In this document: positions 42,917 through 51,346 of the stretch, in pieces | Layout of the letters: the number at the start of each line of letters is the position of its first letter | Numbering within the stretch: the stretch's first letter is position 1 | Assembly: GCF_042683045.1 (NCBI RefSeq) | Contig: NZ_JBHUIT010000031.1 | Location: forward strand, 248,001 to 312,000 | Direction of reading: 5' to 3' | Length of the DNA: 64,000 nucleotides | DNA from: Luteolibacter algae | GTDB taxonomy: Bacteria; Verrucomicrobiota; Verrucomicrobiia; Verrucomicrobiales; Akkermansiaceae | Notes under the pieces: generated by a model | The model's input: only the letters and a program-made list of their open reading frames with translations | Told to the model about the DNA's origin: nothing | Databases searched by the model: none | Program-made: the position numbers and the translations under genes

Positions 42917-42944
42917 TATCTGATTCACTTTGTGAAATTAGATA
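42917..42944. promoter_or_regulatory. Imperfect palindrome before the serine recombinase
   Basis: TATCTGATTCAC, TTT, GTGAAATTAGATA ends seven bases before the recombinase ATG at 42951. A good place for a repressor; the adjacent winged-helix protein is the candidate. It shares the half-site TTAGATA with the palindrome inside repC. Confidence 0.45.
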
Positions 42945-42950
42945 CGAACT

Positions 42951-44783
42951 ATGAACACCGAACGAAAACAAGCCGTCAGAGCGGCCATTTATTGCCGATG
43001 CTCCACCGATGAGCAGTGGCAGGGCAAGGATTTCAGCACCTTGGAATCCCAAGCGAGCATCTGCAAACATGCGGTCGCCATGAAAGAACCCGACGGCTGG
43101 ACGTTGGGACAGATCTTCGAGGATGGAGGATACTCGGGCGGATCAATCGAGCGACCGGGCTTGCAAGAACTCGTTGCCGAGATCGAAGCCGGACGCATCC
43201 AGGCCGTCATCGTCTATCGGCTAGACCGCCTCACTCGATCCATCGCCGACTTCTACGAACTCTGGAAACTCTTCGAGCTTCACGGAGTGGTGTTCGTTTC
43301 GGCTACCGAGGCTTTCTCCACTGACACGCCGACCGGAGAATTGTTTCTCAATCTCTTGCTTTCACTCGCACAATGGGAACGTCAGCTCACACGCCGAAGG
43401 GTTTCCGACAAGATTGCCGAGCGCAGCAAGCGCGGCTACTGGAACGGTGGTAATCCGCCTTTCGGCTACGACTACGCGAGCGATCAGAAATTGCTCGTCC
43501 CTCACCCGAGCGAAGCCCCCATCGTGAAGAATATCTTCACCCTGATTTCACGCTACGGAACGCCTATCGAAGTTGCAAAGCAACTCAACGATGATGGCAT
43601 CACCACCAAGGCTCGGACGACCACGACCAAGGAAGGAAAAACCAAGCACATCGGCGGGAAGCAGTGGGTCGGCCAGAACGTCACCCGACTGATCCGCAAC
43701 CCGCTTTACAAAGGAATCATCGCCCATAACGACGCGGAATATCCCGGTCGCCACGAGGCCATCGTGACAAAGGATGCGTGGGAAAAAGCTAATAAGAGCC
43801 TTGTCGAGAAGAAGGTGCCGCAATCGGCAACTCGCCGAGCGAACCGACACGAAATGCTCCTCAAGGGATTGCTCAGGTGCGATCATTGCGGGAAGCATCT
43901 CATCCCAAAGCCTGCCGGAAAGAAGGACAAAGATGGTAATCCTTACCTCTATTATGTTTGTGGCGACCTCAACAAACACGGCAAGGACACCGCCTGCCCG
44001 CTGCGGAATATTCCCGCCCGAGCCTTCGAGGATTTTGTTCTCAAACTCCTGTCCGAACTCGGAAAGCATCCCGAGATCGTCCGCTCAACAGCGGAATCGG
44101 CTCGCAAGGATCATCTGAAAGCGGTCAAGCCTTTCGAGGCAAAACTCAAGAAGACCGTTAAGGAGCTGGGCGACGTTTCCACCGAAGTGGCGCGGCTCAT
44201 CGACATGGCCAAGCGTCCTGAAATGAAAGACCTTTCATCGGACTTCATGGAAGAAGCCAACGCGCTTGGTAAGCGCAAGAGCGACCTGCAAGTCGTAAGA
44301 CAGAAGCTCCAGATGGAAATCGACTACCGCCGGAACCTCGTCACCGACGAGGCGATCATTTGCGAGAAGCTCACCGACTTCACGTCCCTCTTCGGAGAGC
44401 TGACATTCGAGGAGCAGAGCGAACTTCTGAGCCTCATTTTGAAGGAAATTCGGGTATCGCGATTTGACCCGAAAAAGGACAAGCACCAGTGCGACGACGA
44501 GGCTTTCGTGACCCAAATGCGAACTTCGTGGTATCGCGTGGATTTGCGCCTCTTCTCCATCTCCTTGTCTATCAAGGATATGCTGGGAAAAAATAAGCCC
44601 GTATCGCAAGTTCGCAATACGGGCAAAAATGGCGGACAGAGAGGGATTCGAACCCTCGGTAACATTGCTGCTACACACGCTTTCCAAGCGTGCTCATTCG
44701 ACCACTCTGACATCTGTCCTTGGAGGGCGGGACGCTATGGAGGACCCAGCCGTTGGGCAAGCTCATTTTTGAATAAATCGTAA
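42951..44783 (+). CDS. Large serine recombinase (integrase), C-terminus replaced by host DNA
   Basis: 610 residues as integrated. Resolvase domain with Ser18 in YCRCSTDEQ, the motif YRLDRLTRS and the SLAQWERQ region; Recombinase domain (GGNPPFGYDY, RLIRNPLYKG); zinc ribbon (CDHCGKH and a downstream Cys pair) and coiled coil 385-480. From residue 560 the frame runs through the attachment core and the antisense strand of tRNA-Ser (GIRTLGNIAATHAFQACSF), so the last 51 residues are not native. The native tail is the in-frame segment at the left end (9599-10054). It catalyses integration and, with a directionality factor, excision. Confidence 0.93.
   Translation: MNTERKQAVRAAIYCRCSTDEQWQGKDFSTLESQASICKHAVAMKEPDGWTLGQIFEDGGYSGGSIERPGLQELVAEIEAGRIQAVIVYRLDRLTRSIADFYELWKLFELHGVVFVSATEAFSTDTPTGELFLNLLLSLAQWERQLTRRRVSDKIAERSKRGYWNGGNPPFGYDYASDQKLLVPHPSEAPIVKNIFTLISRYGTPIEVAKQLNDDGITTKARTTTTKEGKTKHIGGKQWVGQNVTRLIRNPLYKGIIAHNDAEYPGRHEAIVTKDAWEKANKSLVEKKVPQSATRRANRHEMLLKGLLRCDHCGKHLIPKPAGKKDKDGNPYLYYVCGDLNKHGKDTACPLRNIPARAFEDFVLKLLSELGKHPEIVRSTAESARKDHLKAVKPFEAKLKKTVKELGDVSTEVARLIDMAKRPEMKDLSSDFMEEANALGKRKSDLQVVRQKLQMEIDYRRNLVTDEAIICEKLTDFTSLFGELTFEEQSELLSLILKEIRVSRFDPKKDKHQCDDEAFVTQMRTSWYRVDLRLFSISLSIKDMLGKNKPVSQVRNTGKNGGQRGIRTLGNIAATHAFQACSFDHSDICPWRAGRYGGPSRWASSFLNKS
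44594..44624 (-). terminator. Terminator for tRNA-Ser supplied by the element
   Basis: Stem GCCCGTAT/ATACGGGC extended by a U-G pair and GC/GC (44597-44624); on the reverse strand it is followed by TTATTTTTT. It lies six bases past the tRNA 3' end but within the recombinase coding region, i.e. in element DNA. Confidence 0.65.
44628..44635. repeat. Right attachment core (attR)
   Basis: AATGGCGG, identical to 9599-9606. On the reverse strand it spans the discriminator base, CCA end and two following bases of tRNA-Ser, so integration leaves the tRNA intact. Confidence 0.65.
44630..44719 (-). tRNA. tRNA-Ser(GGA)
   Basis: Acceptor arms GGACAGA/TCTGTCC, D-arm CAGAGTGGTCGAATG, anticodon stem CACGC/GCGTG with loop TTGGAAA (anticodon GGA), long variable arm as in class II tRNAs, T-arm GAGGGTTCGAATCCCTC, discriminator G and encoded CCA. 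It is the integration target of the mobile element. Confidence 0.93.
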
Positions 44784-44794
44784 AATAAATTTAC

Positions 44795-45838
44795 TCACCA
44801 GTTTTCGAGCCCCGTTCGCTGATCGAATCCATGCATGATATTGAAGCTCTGGATTGCCTGTCCGCCAGCTCCTTTGCAGAGATTGTCCTCGGCGCTCATC
44901 AGGATTACGCGATTTGTGCGTGAATCAATCTCGAAGCCGATATCGATGAAGTTGGTGCGGGTTACCATTTTCGTATCCGCAGCTTTGCCCCGCCCGAGAA
45001 GGCGGACGAATGCCGCATCCGCATAAGCTGATTCCAGTGCTTGTTCGATTTGCTCTGCACTCACGCCGGGTTTCAGCCTTGCAGTGGTGGAGGTGACGAT
45101 GCCGGAATTCACAGGAATCAGATGCGGGATGAAGGAAATGGTCACATTTTCTGCCGCGGCGATGCTGAGCTCTTGTTCGATTTCCGAAAGGTGGCGGTGT
45201 TTGGGCACCCCGTAGGCCCGGGCGCTCTCATTGCATTCACAGAATAGAAGCGTGAGATCTGCTTTGCGTCCTGCTCCACTGACGCCGCTCATTGAGTTTG
45301 CAACAATCGTGCTGTGATCAATCAGATCGTTTCGTAGCAGGGGAAGCAGTGGGAGGATGATACTTGTCGGGTAACAGCCGGGGGATGCGATGAGCTTCGC
45401 ATTTTTAATCTGTTCCTCCCGAATTTCCGGGAGCCCGTAGACTGCCTCTTCCAGGAGATCTGTGGCGGGATGAGGGTGTCCGTAAAATTCCTCATAGACC
45501 TGTGGGGAGCGGAGACGGAAATCCGCGCTAAGATCAATGATCTTGAGTCCGCGCTCAAGCAAGGCACGGGCGATTTCTGCAGCGACTCCGTGGGGCAAAG
45601 CCAAAAAGGCAACCTCCGCGCCAGTGGATGCAATCAGATCGGGATCCGGCTCACAGAAAGTAAGAGCGGCTGAGCGGGCTTTGGAAAATCTCGGAAATAC
45701 CTCGTCCAATCTCTTTCCTGCTTCTGCCCGGGAGGTCACTGCGGTGAGCTCGACAGCTGGATGGGTTAGGAGCGTGCGGAGAAGTTCCATTCCGGTGTAT
45801 CCGCTGGCTCCTACGATGGCTGTTTTGATTCTGTTCAC
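44795..45838 (-). CDS. argC: N-acetyl-gamma-glutamyl-phosphate reductase
   Basis: 347 residues from GTG 45838. Rossmann start TAIVGASGYTGMELL, the active-site motif SPGCYPTSI with the catalytic Cys, the GVSGAGRK segment and the His in FIPHLIPV. ArgC reduces N-acetylglutamyl phosphate with NADPH in arginine synthesis. Length and motifs are standard. No other arg gene is adjacent. It is the first host gene right of the element. Confidence 0.96.
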   Translation of the reverse strand: MNRIKTAIVGASGYTGMELLRTLLTHPAVELTAVTSRAEAGKRLDEVFPRFSKARSAALTFCEPDPDLIASTGAEVAFLALPHGVAAEIARALLERGLKIIDLSADFRLRSPQVYEEFYGHPHPATDLLEEAVYGLPEIREEQIKNAKLIASPGCYPTSIILPLLPLLRNDLIDHSTIVANSMSGVSGAGRKADLTLLFCECNESARAYGVPKHRHLSEIEQELSIAAAENVTISFIPHLIPVNSGIVTSTTARLKPGVSAEQIEQALESAYADAAFVRLLGRGKAADTKMVTRTNFIDIGFEIDSRTNRVILMSAEDNLCKGAGGQAIQSFNIMHGFDQRTGLENW

Positions 45839-45912
45839 GACAAATACATTTCACGATTTTACAGGCTTGCCAATCGGCGAATCGATTGCTTTTTTCTCCT
45901 TCCGACATTGAG

Positions 45913-45986
45913 CGGGCTGTAGCGCAGTCTGGTAGCGCACTTGCCTGGGGGGCAAGGGGTCGTGGGTTCGAATCCCGCCAGCCCGA
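45913..45986 (+). tRNA. tRNA-Pro(GGG)
   Basis: 74 nt: acceptor CGGGCTG/CAGCCCG, discriminator A, anticodon stem CTTGC/GCAAG with loop CTGGGGG (anticodon GGG), T-arm GTGGGTTCGAATCCCGC. No CCA is encoded; a T-rich stretch follows and may end transcription. Confidence 0.93.
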
Positions 45987-46043
45987 TTTTCTTTTCCCAT
46001 TTTTTCTTCGGGGAAGACTTGGCAATCGTGCGGGGAGCTGATT

Positions 46044-46514
46044 ATGAACCTGTCTATGTTCAATATCGTCCTGCTGGAGCCTGAGATACCGCATAATGCG
46101 GGAGCGGCAGGTAGATTGGCATTGGCCACTGGGTCGTCATTGCATCTGGTTAAGCCATTGGGCTTCTCGCTTGAGGATAAATATGTGCGTCGGACCGGCC
46201 TTGATTATTGGCAGGATGTGGATCTCCATGTCTGGGAAAGTTATCCGGAGCTGGAGGAAGCGATGCAAGGCCGACAAATGTGGTTATTATCCACCAAGGC
46301 AAGTAAATCGCCATGGACCGCAGACTTCAGGCCGGGTGATTGTCTTGTGTTTGGAAGGGAGACGAAAGGCCTTCCCGGGGAATTGATCGAACGGGCGGGG
46401 GATCATGCTCTGAAAATCCCGATGGTGCCAGGAGGAACGCGCAGTCTGAATCTTTCAACTGCCGTGGCGATCGTTCTATACGAGGCGGTGCGGCAGCAGG
46501 CACCGGAATGGTAG
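46044..46514 (+). CDS. trmL: tRNA (cytidine(34)-2'-O)-methyltransferase
   Basis: 156 residues, a SPOUT enzyme with the usual order: LEPEIPHNAGAAGRLA at the start, LHLVKPLGFSLEDKYVRRTG, then the knot motifs VFGRETKGLP and IPMVPGGTRSLNLSTAVAIV. TrmL methylates the wobble base of tRNA-Leu. Normal length; single gene following tRNA-Pro. Confidence 0.95.
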   Translation: MNLSMFNIVLLEPEIPHNAGAAGRLALATGSSLHLVKPLGFSLEDKYVRRTGLDYWQDVDLHVWESYPELEEAMQGRQMWLLSTKASKSPWTADFRPGDCLVFGRETKGLPGELIERAGDHALKIPMVPGGTRSLNLSTAVAIVLYEAVRQQAPEW

Positions 46515-46543
46515 ATCATATCCGCCGTGTGGTGGGAGAGAAT

Positions 46544-47926
46544 CTACGGAGTGGAGATCTGGCTGCGGGAAGTGATTTTTACAAACGGCTTCTTCTTTGA
46601 GCTTTCCCGAAAGGTTTTTCCGGTGAGGAGGATTTTTTTTCCGATGAGTGCGGTGAAGCCGCCACCTGGAAAATCATCTTCATAATCGGACTTTCGAATG
46701 ATCCCGTTGATTTGGTTCGGGTCGTAGGGGTTGGAGAAATTCAGATAAAGTGTCTTGCCGGAGCTGGAGAGGCGAATGCCGCGAAGGGTGCCGGATAGTT
46801 TGACGTCTGTCCCGCTGGGGAACGATTCCACCAGAACCACGTCATCCGGGCTGAGTATTCCGCCCCGCTCTTCCATGATTTGGAGCTGCTCCTGGAGCAA
46901 TGCAGCCTGGGTATCGTGGTTTTCCGCTGCCTCCTGGCTCAGTTTTTCCGCCAGGTCGTTTGCGCGGGACAATGCTTCGCTGCGGGTTTGAGATTGTCTT
47001 TCCCGAGGCTTTTCGACTGGAGGTGTTTTCTCGGCCGATGTGATCACTTCGGATATAGTCTGCTCGGTATATTGGGGGGAAATCGTCGGAAGCTTCGTAT
47101 TCTTCGGAAGATAGAAGTAGCCGGCCGCTCCAATCATCACAATGAGTGCGGCGATCACCAGAGGGGTCTTCGAGCTCGGCTGTTTGACCATGACAGTGCT
47201 CGCAGGGCGTGTCGAGCGGCGGACCAGGGTTGACTCACGGTCGGGAGCTGCGCCACCGGTGCAACTGGCAAGTCTCTCTCTGGCTTCCCGCAAACTGGTT
47301 TCGGGGTTGGCTTTTATCCATTTCAGCCAGCCGCCCAAGCCGTTGCCTGCCTGATCGCTCACAAGCTTGTTTTGCCACCCGGCTAACTCTTCGCCAAGCT
47401 CCGCGATCGAGGATAGAGTCCGGGACTCGATATCGCGCCCCAACCACTTGAACGGACAAATCCAAAAGGTGAAGCTTCGCTCGCTATCCTGGGTGCCGAG
47501 GACGATGGATTCGACATCGGTCTCAATCCACACGGCTTCCTCGCCAAGAACGTGGGAAAGGACAATGGAAACCTCGAGAGCGATGCGCAGAAGATCGATC
47601 ACCAATGCCGGATCAAGGACTTCTCCCGCAATAATGGTTTTGAGCGAAACGCCTTCAATCCATTGGGTTACAATGAATGGAATACCGTCGATTGGATCCA
47701 GATCACCCGCGACGATCGAGCGGAGAGCCGGGTGTTCCACAAAGCATAGCTTTTCAGCCGCAGATCGGAATGATGCAGCTTCGGCAGCGTCCAGTCCGCC
47801 ACCATTTTGTCCATAAGGAAAAAACCTGCGGATAGCCACAGGTTCGTGATTTTTTGTATCAGTGCCTCTGTAAACAATCCCGGTTTCGCCTTGCGCGATA
47901 ATTTCTTCAATTTCGAACCGGCTCAT
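46544..47926 (-). CDS. Membrane-anchored Ser/Thr pseudokinase
   Basis: 460 residues from ATG 47926 (a TTG at 47965 is possible; the ATG falls exactly at the kinase fold start). The N-lobe Gly loop (AQGETGIVYRG) is present, but the ATP-binding Lys is Arg33 (VAIRRF) and no HRD or DFG motif can be found; the catalytic loop position reads VWIETDVES. One membrane helix (TPLVIAALIVMIGAAGYFYL), then a coiled coil and a periplasmic domain of about 90 residues. Likely a signalling scaffold or sensor without kinase activity. It lies 51 bp downstream of the CBM9-like gene on the same strand. Confidence 0.75.
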   Translation of the reverse strand: MSRFEIEEIIAQGETGIVYRGTDTKNHEPVAIRRFFPYGQNGGGLDAAEAASFRSAAEKLCFVEHPALRSIVAGDLDPIDGIPFIVTQWIEGVSLKTIIAGEVLDPALVIDLLRIALEVSIVLSHVLGEEAVWIETDVESIVLGTQDSERSFTFWICPFKWLGRDIESRTLSSIAELGEELAGWQNKLVSDQAGNGLGGWLKWIKANPETSLREARERLASCTGGAAPDRESTLVRRSTRPASTVMVKQPSSKTPLVIAALIVMIGAAGYFYLPKNTKLPTISPQYTEQTISEVITSAEKTPPVEKPRERQSQTRSEALSRANDLAEKLSQEAAENHDTQAALLQEQLQIMEERGGILSPDDVVLVESFPSGTDVKLSGTLRGIRLSSSGKTLYLNFSNPYDPNQINGIIRKSDYEDDFPGGGFTALIGKKILLTGKTFRESSKKKPFVKITSRSQISTP

Positions 47927-47977
47927 TTGTCGGAAGATGTTAGACGCGGAAACGGGTCGCTCCAAGCAGGAAGAGGG

Positions 47978-48580
47978 CTAAAATGACGGGATATCGATGA
48001 GATCCACCTTGGAGAACGCCATCGGTTGATGGAAATCCGGTTGTTCGCCGGGAAGTCGGTTTACGCTGTGGAACGTCCGCTTTGGTGTGCCCAGGATGAA
48101 TGAAGCATTGATTCTGCTTTCTTCTCCGAAACCGATAGCCTCTTTCAGAAAGGACAGGGGAATCGCCAGCGCTGCCAACCAGGAATCCGACGGATCTTCC
48201 TGATGGTAGCTGGTAATGATCCCGGTGAAATCCGGTTGATTTTGGGCCGGCATGCGAATGGCACTGAACTTCGATGCCCACCATGCCCCGTTTGCCGCAA
48301 GGTTGAATTCCAGATACTCCCCGCTATCCGGACGCGCGATGAAAAGCTCGGCAACATCATATTCCCATAGGCCATAGACAAAGGCACCCGGGATGGCATC
48401 CGGTCTTGTCTGCGCGGCGGACTGCCGTGTGGCGATAAACCATAGCTGCTCCGAATCCATCGCCAGAGCAAATCCCTGGGGGGGATCCAATGGCTTCCCA
48501 AACCAATCCGAGGATAGCCCGAAAAGTGGAAGATCCAGCTCGCCCCATGATAGCAATGACGGTGAATTGAAAATTTTCAT
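47978..48580 (-). CDS. CBM9/DOMON-like domain protein
   Basis: 200 residues without signal peptide. Features of family-9 carbohydrate-binding-like domains: LWFIATRQ, GLWEYDVAELFIA and the later YLEFNLAANGAWWASKF, plus AALAIPLSFL. Usually these bind sugars or heme outside the cell; here no export signal is visible. Same strand as the pseudokinase and just upstream of it, so probably one transcript. Confidence 0.65.
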   Translation of the reverse strand: MKIFNSPSLLSWGELDLPLFGLSSDWFGKPLDPPQGFALAMDSEQLWFIATRQSAAQTRPDAIPGAFVYGLWEYDVAELFIARPDSGEYLEFNLAANGAWWASKFSAIRMPAQNQPDFTGIITSYHQEDPSDSWLAALAIPLSFLKEAIGFGEESRINASFILGTPKRTFHSVNRLPGEQPDFHQPMAFSKVDLIDIPSF

Positions 48581-48713
48581 GGGCTATGTTTGAATGCAAA
48601 AGACAACCCGTGGCCAGCCTCCATTCTCCCACTCCAAAAATAATGGGATTATCTTATATTTTTCGTGGTAACCTGGTGCTGATTTTGCTTTCCTGATTGC
48701 AATCTTACACGAA

Positions 48714-49475
48714 ATGGCACGTTCACGCTCAGGATATTACAACGCGATCGAATACATCGGGCCACGCCCGCAAAAACCGAAGAAGCCGAATTTTTTTGGA
48801 GGCTGGGTTATCGTCGCAATGACCCTGGGAGCTGGATTCTTCTTTGCAAAACCTTGGATAGGTAGCCTGATGGCTGCACAAAATGGCCCCACCAGTGAGC
48901 AGGTGGAACTCGTGATCCGCGAACTGGAGCATACGGGTGAAATCGGCGATCAACTCGCTTCGGAAGCGCTCAAATATTCTTCGAAATCGATCACCTATGA
49001 TCCGGCTTACTACAAAATCGGTTATCCTAACGGCGATGTGCCGCTATCCAAAGGGGTGGCCGCCGATCTGGTGGTCCGCTGCTATCGAGAGATCGGAATA
49101 GACCTGCAGGAAAAAATCCATGAAGACATGGAAAGCGATTACCGCAGCTATCCGCAGCTTTGGACCTCTTCGGAACCGGATTCGAATATTGATCACAGAC
49201 GGGTGCCGAATCTTCAGGCCTTTTTCTCGCGCTATGGAGAAACCGTTCAGCCGGACAAAGCCCGTGATCCCTCCACTTACAAGCCGGGAGATATTGTAGT
49301 ATGGGCGCTGGCAAATGCCGAAACCCATATCGGAATCGTGGTTCCAGGCCCTTCCGGAGAAGGCTCGACTCCCTGGGTGGTTCACCATCCCGCAGGTGGC
49401 GGCGTAAAATGGGAGCCCTCAGTCTTCAGTCATCAAATTCTCGGCCACTTCCGCTATCCTGCCGACGAGGAGTAA
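48714..49475 (+). CDS. DUF1287 family membrane-anchored protein
   Basis: 253 residues. One membrane segment (about 30-48), then a DUF1287 domain: VAADLVVRCYREIGIDL (Cys in the NlpC/P60-like position), SNIDHRRVPNLQAFF, YKPGDIVVWAL and THIGIVVP with the His. The fold is related to NlpC/P60 peptidases, so the protein may act on peptidoglycan in the periplasm. Followed 77 bp later by a peptidoglycan glycosyltransferase, consistent with a wall-related role. Confidence 0.8.
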   Translation: MARSRSGYYNAIEYIGPRPQKPKKPNFFGGWVIVAMTLGAGFFFAKPWIGSLMAAQNGPTSEQVELVIRELEHTGEIGDQLASEALKYSSKSITYDPAYYKIGYPNGDVPLSKGVAADLVVRCYREIGIDLQEKIHEDMESDYRSYPQLWTSSEPDSNIDHRRVPNLQAFFSRYGETVQPDKARDPSTYKPGDIVVWALANAETHIGIVVPGPSGEGSTPWVVHHPAGGGVKWEPSVFSHQILGHFRYPADEE

Positions 49476-49552
49476 ATTTTGCGAACAGCCTGGATTGAGG
49501 TTGGTGTGAGGGCGATTGTGTGATCCCGTCCCACAAAGAAGTTATCTGAATA

Positions 49553-51262
49553 ATGTCAACCTGGCGCCCGATCACAAAAGCACCGTTATGGAGAAGGTGC
49601 CTACCAGCTTGGCTACATGGGCCGGCGGTTCTCATGTTCTCTCTATCGGTGGTCGGCGCTGTGATCGCCCTGGGAGTTGCGTTTTTCTATTTTCTCCTAG
49701 CTTCCAAATTTGATCTCGATGAGGTCGCGAAGCTGCCTAGCGGCACTGTATATTACGATAGGAATGGGAAAGAGATTGATGTTCCGGGGTCCTCCGGGCG
49801 CAAAATCGTTTCCAGGGATGAAATCCCGGATTTTATGGTGGAAGCCCTCGCTGCCCGGGAGGACGCGCATTTCTTCGAGCACAGTGGAGTGGATTTCAAG
49901 GGCTTACTGCGGGCGACCGTGAGGAATGTGAAGGACAGGGATTTTACCCAGGGCGCATCGACGTTAACCATGCAGCTTGCGCGGAACACTTTTGAGATGC
50001 GCGCGAAATCGCTTCACCGGAAGGCTGTGGAAATTGCTCTCACGCTTCGGATCGAAGGCCGCTATTCCAAAGATGAAATTCTTACCAGCTACCTAAATCG
50101 GATCTATTTTGGCTCCGGGGCCTACGGAGTGGAACAAGCGGCAAAAACTTATTTCGGAAAGTCGACCGCGCAGCTCCATCCCGGGGAATGTGCGATGATT
50201 GTGGGGATTATCCGCGGCCCCCACATTTTCTCTCCTCTGAGAAACTTACCGGCTGCCATTGAGCAGCGTAACCAGACGCTGGCACGGATGGTTGATGCGG
50301 GGTTTATCACAACGGAGCGGGCGGAGGCGGTCAAGGAACTGGAGATCCGTCTTACGAAGGACGATGGAAGCTCTGAAAATCAAAGCTCATACGCTCTTCT
50401 CGCAGTCAAAAGAGAGCTGGAGAAGATCATGGAGAAGGAAGATATCCTGCTCAGTGGCTTGAAGGTTTACACGACATTGGATAGCAGCTGGCAGGGGCGA
50501 TTGGAGACGGAGCTGAATCGGGCGGTATTCGCGTTGGAGAATGAAAACGGGTGGGAGCATCCGACGCATTCCAGCCATGAAAGCGGAACCGAAGCGGATT
50601 ATTTGCAATATGCGGCCGTCACCACCGAAACCAAAAGCGGAGCGGTTCTAGCCTTGATTGGCGGCCGTGATTTTTCTCATTCCCGCTATGATAGGACCCG
50701 CTCGAAACGTGATCTGGGTTCTGCTTTCGAGCCATTTGTCGCGGCAGCTGCGGCGGAGAGAGGGAAGCTTGTCCTGCCCGGCAGTCCGCTGCAGACAGGC
50801 CGTCAGATCGGCCCCGCGGAAGTGGAGCGTTTATCGAAACGTTGTGGACTTTCCGGCCCGTTTCTCCAGACGGAGGATCTATTTCGTGGAGCCGTTGCCG
50901 CGACTCCGATGGAAATGTCCGTGGGACTTGCAACGCTGGGCAATAAAGGAAAAAAGCCAAAGCCGTTTTTCATAAGGTCGATCAAGAACCTCGAAGGAAA
51001 GGAAATCTACCGGGCAACACCTTCACTGGATCCCGCATTGAGCAGCGCGGGTGCCCAGGAGGCTATATCGGTATTGGAACAGCGGGCTGGAACCCGTAGC
51101 TTCACAGGGGCAACAGGGTCCGAGCGGGATGCCTGGACCTTGCGCCTGGGTCCCGCAGGATCCACCGCGATATGGATAGGCTTCGATCGGCCACAGAAAA
51201 TCGCCGGAGAGCGCAGATTGGACGCTTTACTGGATGAGTTCGTGCAGAGACTCGGGAACTAA
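49553..51262 (+). CDS. PBP1-like peptidoglycan glycosyltransferase with degenerate transpeptidase
   Basis: 569 residues. Membrane anchor at about 25-50. The GT51 domain looks intact: AAREDAHFFEHSGVD with the catalytic Glu, TQGASTLTMQLARN, RKAVEIALTLRIEGRYSKDE and NRIYFGSGAYGVEQAA. The transpeptidase domain is shortened and its active-site SxxK reads Ser390-Ala-Phe-Glu393, and the usual KTG near the end reads ATG. It should polymerize glycan strands but not cross-link them. Located between the DUF1287 gene and a secreted protein gene. Confidence 0.85.
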   Translation: MSTWRPITKAPLWRRCLPAWLHGPAVLMFSLSVVGAVIALGVAFFYFLLASKFDLDEVAKLPSGTVYYDRNGKEIDVPGSSGRKIVSRDEIPDFMVEALAAREDAHFFEHSGVDFKGLLRATVRNVKDRDFTQGASTLTMQLARNTFEMRAKSLHRKAVEIALTLRIEGRYSKDEILTSYLNRIYFGSGAYGVEQAAKTYFGKSTAQLHPGECAMIVGIIRGPHIFSPLRNLPAAIEQRNQTLARMVDAGFITTERAEAVKELEIRLTKDDGSSENQSSYALLAVKRELEKIMEKEDILLSGLKVYTTLDSSWQGRLETELNRAVFALENENGWEHPTHSSHESGTEADYLQYAAVTTETKSGAVLALIGGRDFSHSRYDRTRSKRDLGSAFEPFVAAAAAERGKLVLPGSPLQTGRQIGPAEVERLSKRCGLSGPFLQTEDLFRGAVAATPMEMSVGLATLGNKGKKPKPFFIRSIKNLEGKEIYRATPSLDPALSSAGAQEAISVLEQRAGTRSFTGATGSERDAWTLRLGPAGSTAIWIGFDRPQKIAGERRLDALLDEFVQRLGN

Positions 51263-51346
51263 CGACGGACGGAAATATTTCCCGGAGGACATACTCAATA
51301 CGAGATGGAGTTGACGGAAAGGCGGGTGGGGGGCATGGGTAGTGAC

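Larger units (their letters stand above)
9599..44635. mobile_element. Integrated mobilizable element (~35 kb) at tRNA-Ser
   Basis: Bounded by the direct repeat AATGGCGG (9599-9606 and 44628-44635), the right copy overlapping the 3' end of tRNA-Ser. Contents: a serine recombinase at the right end, a RepC-like initiator, a type IV coupling protein, MobC and relaxase, ArdA, a toxin-antitoxin pair, two tyrosine recombinase modules, a sigma factor, a HEPN protein, a GHKL ATPase fusion and a YD-repeat operon. There is no mating-pore gene set, so it is mobilizable rather than self-transmissible as far as visible here. The flanks (S16 peptidase on the left, tRNA-Ser and argC on the right) look like ordinary chromosome. 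Boundaries are inferred from the core repeat and the recombinase reading frame. Confidence 0.8.
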
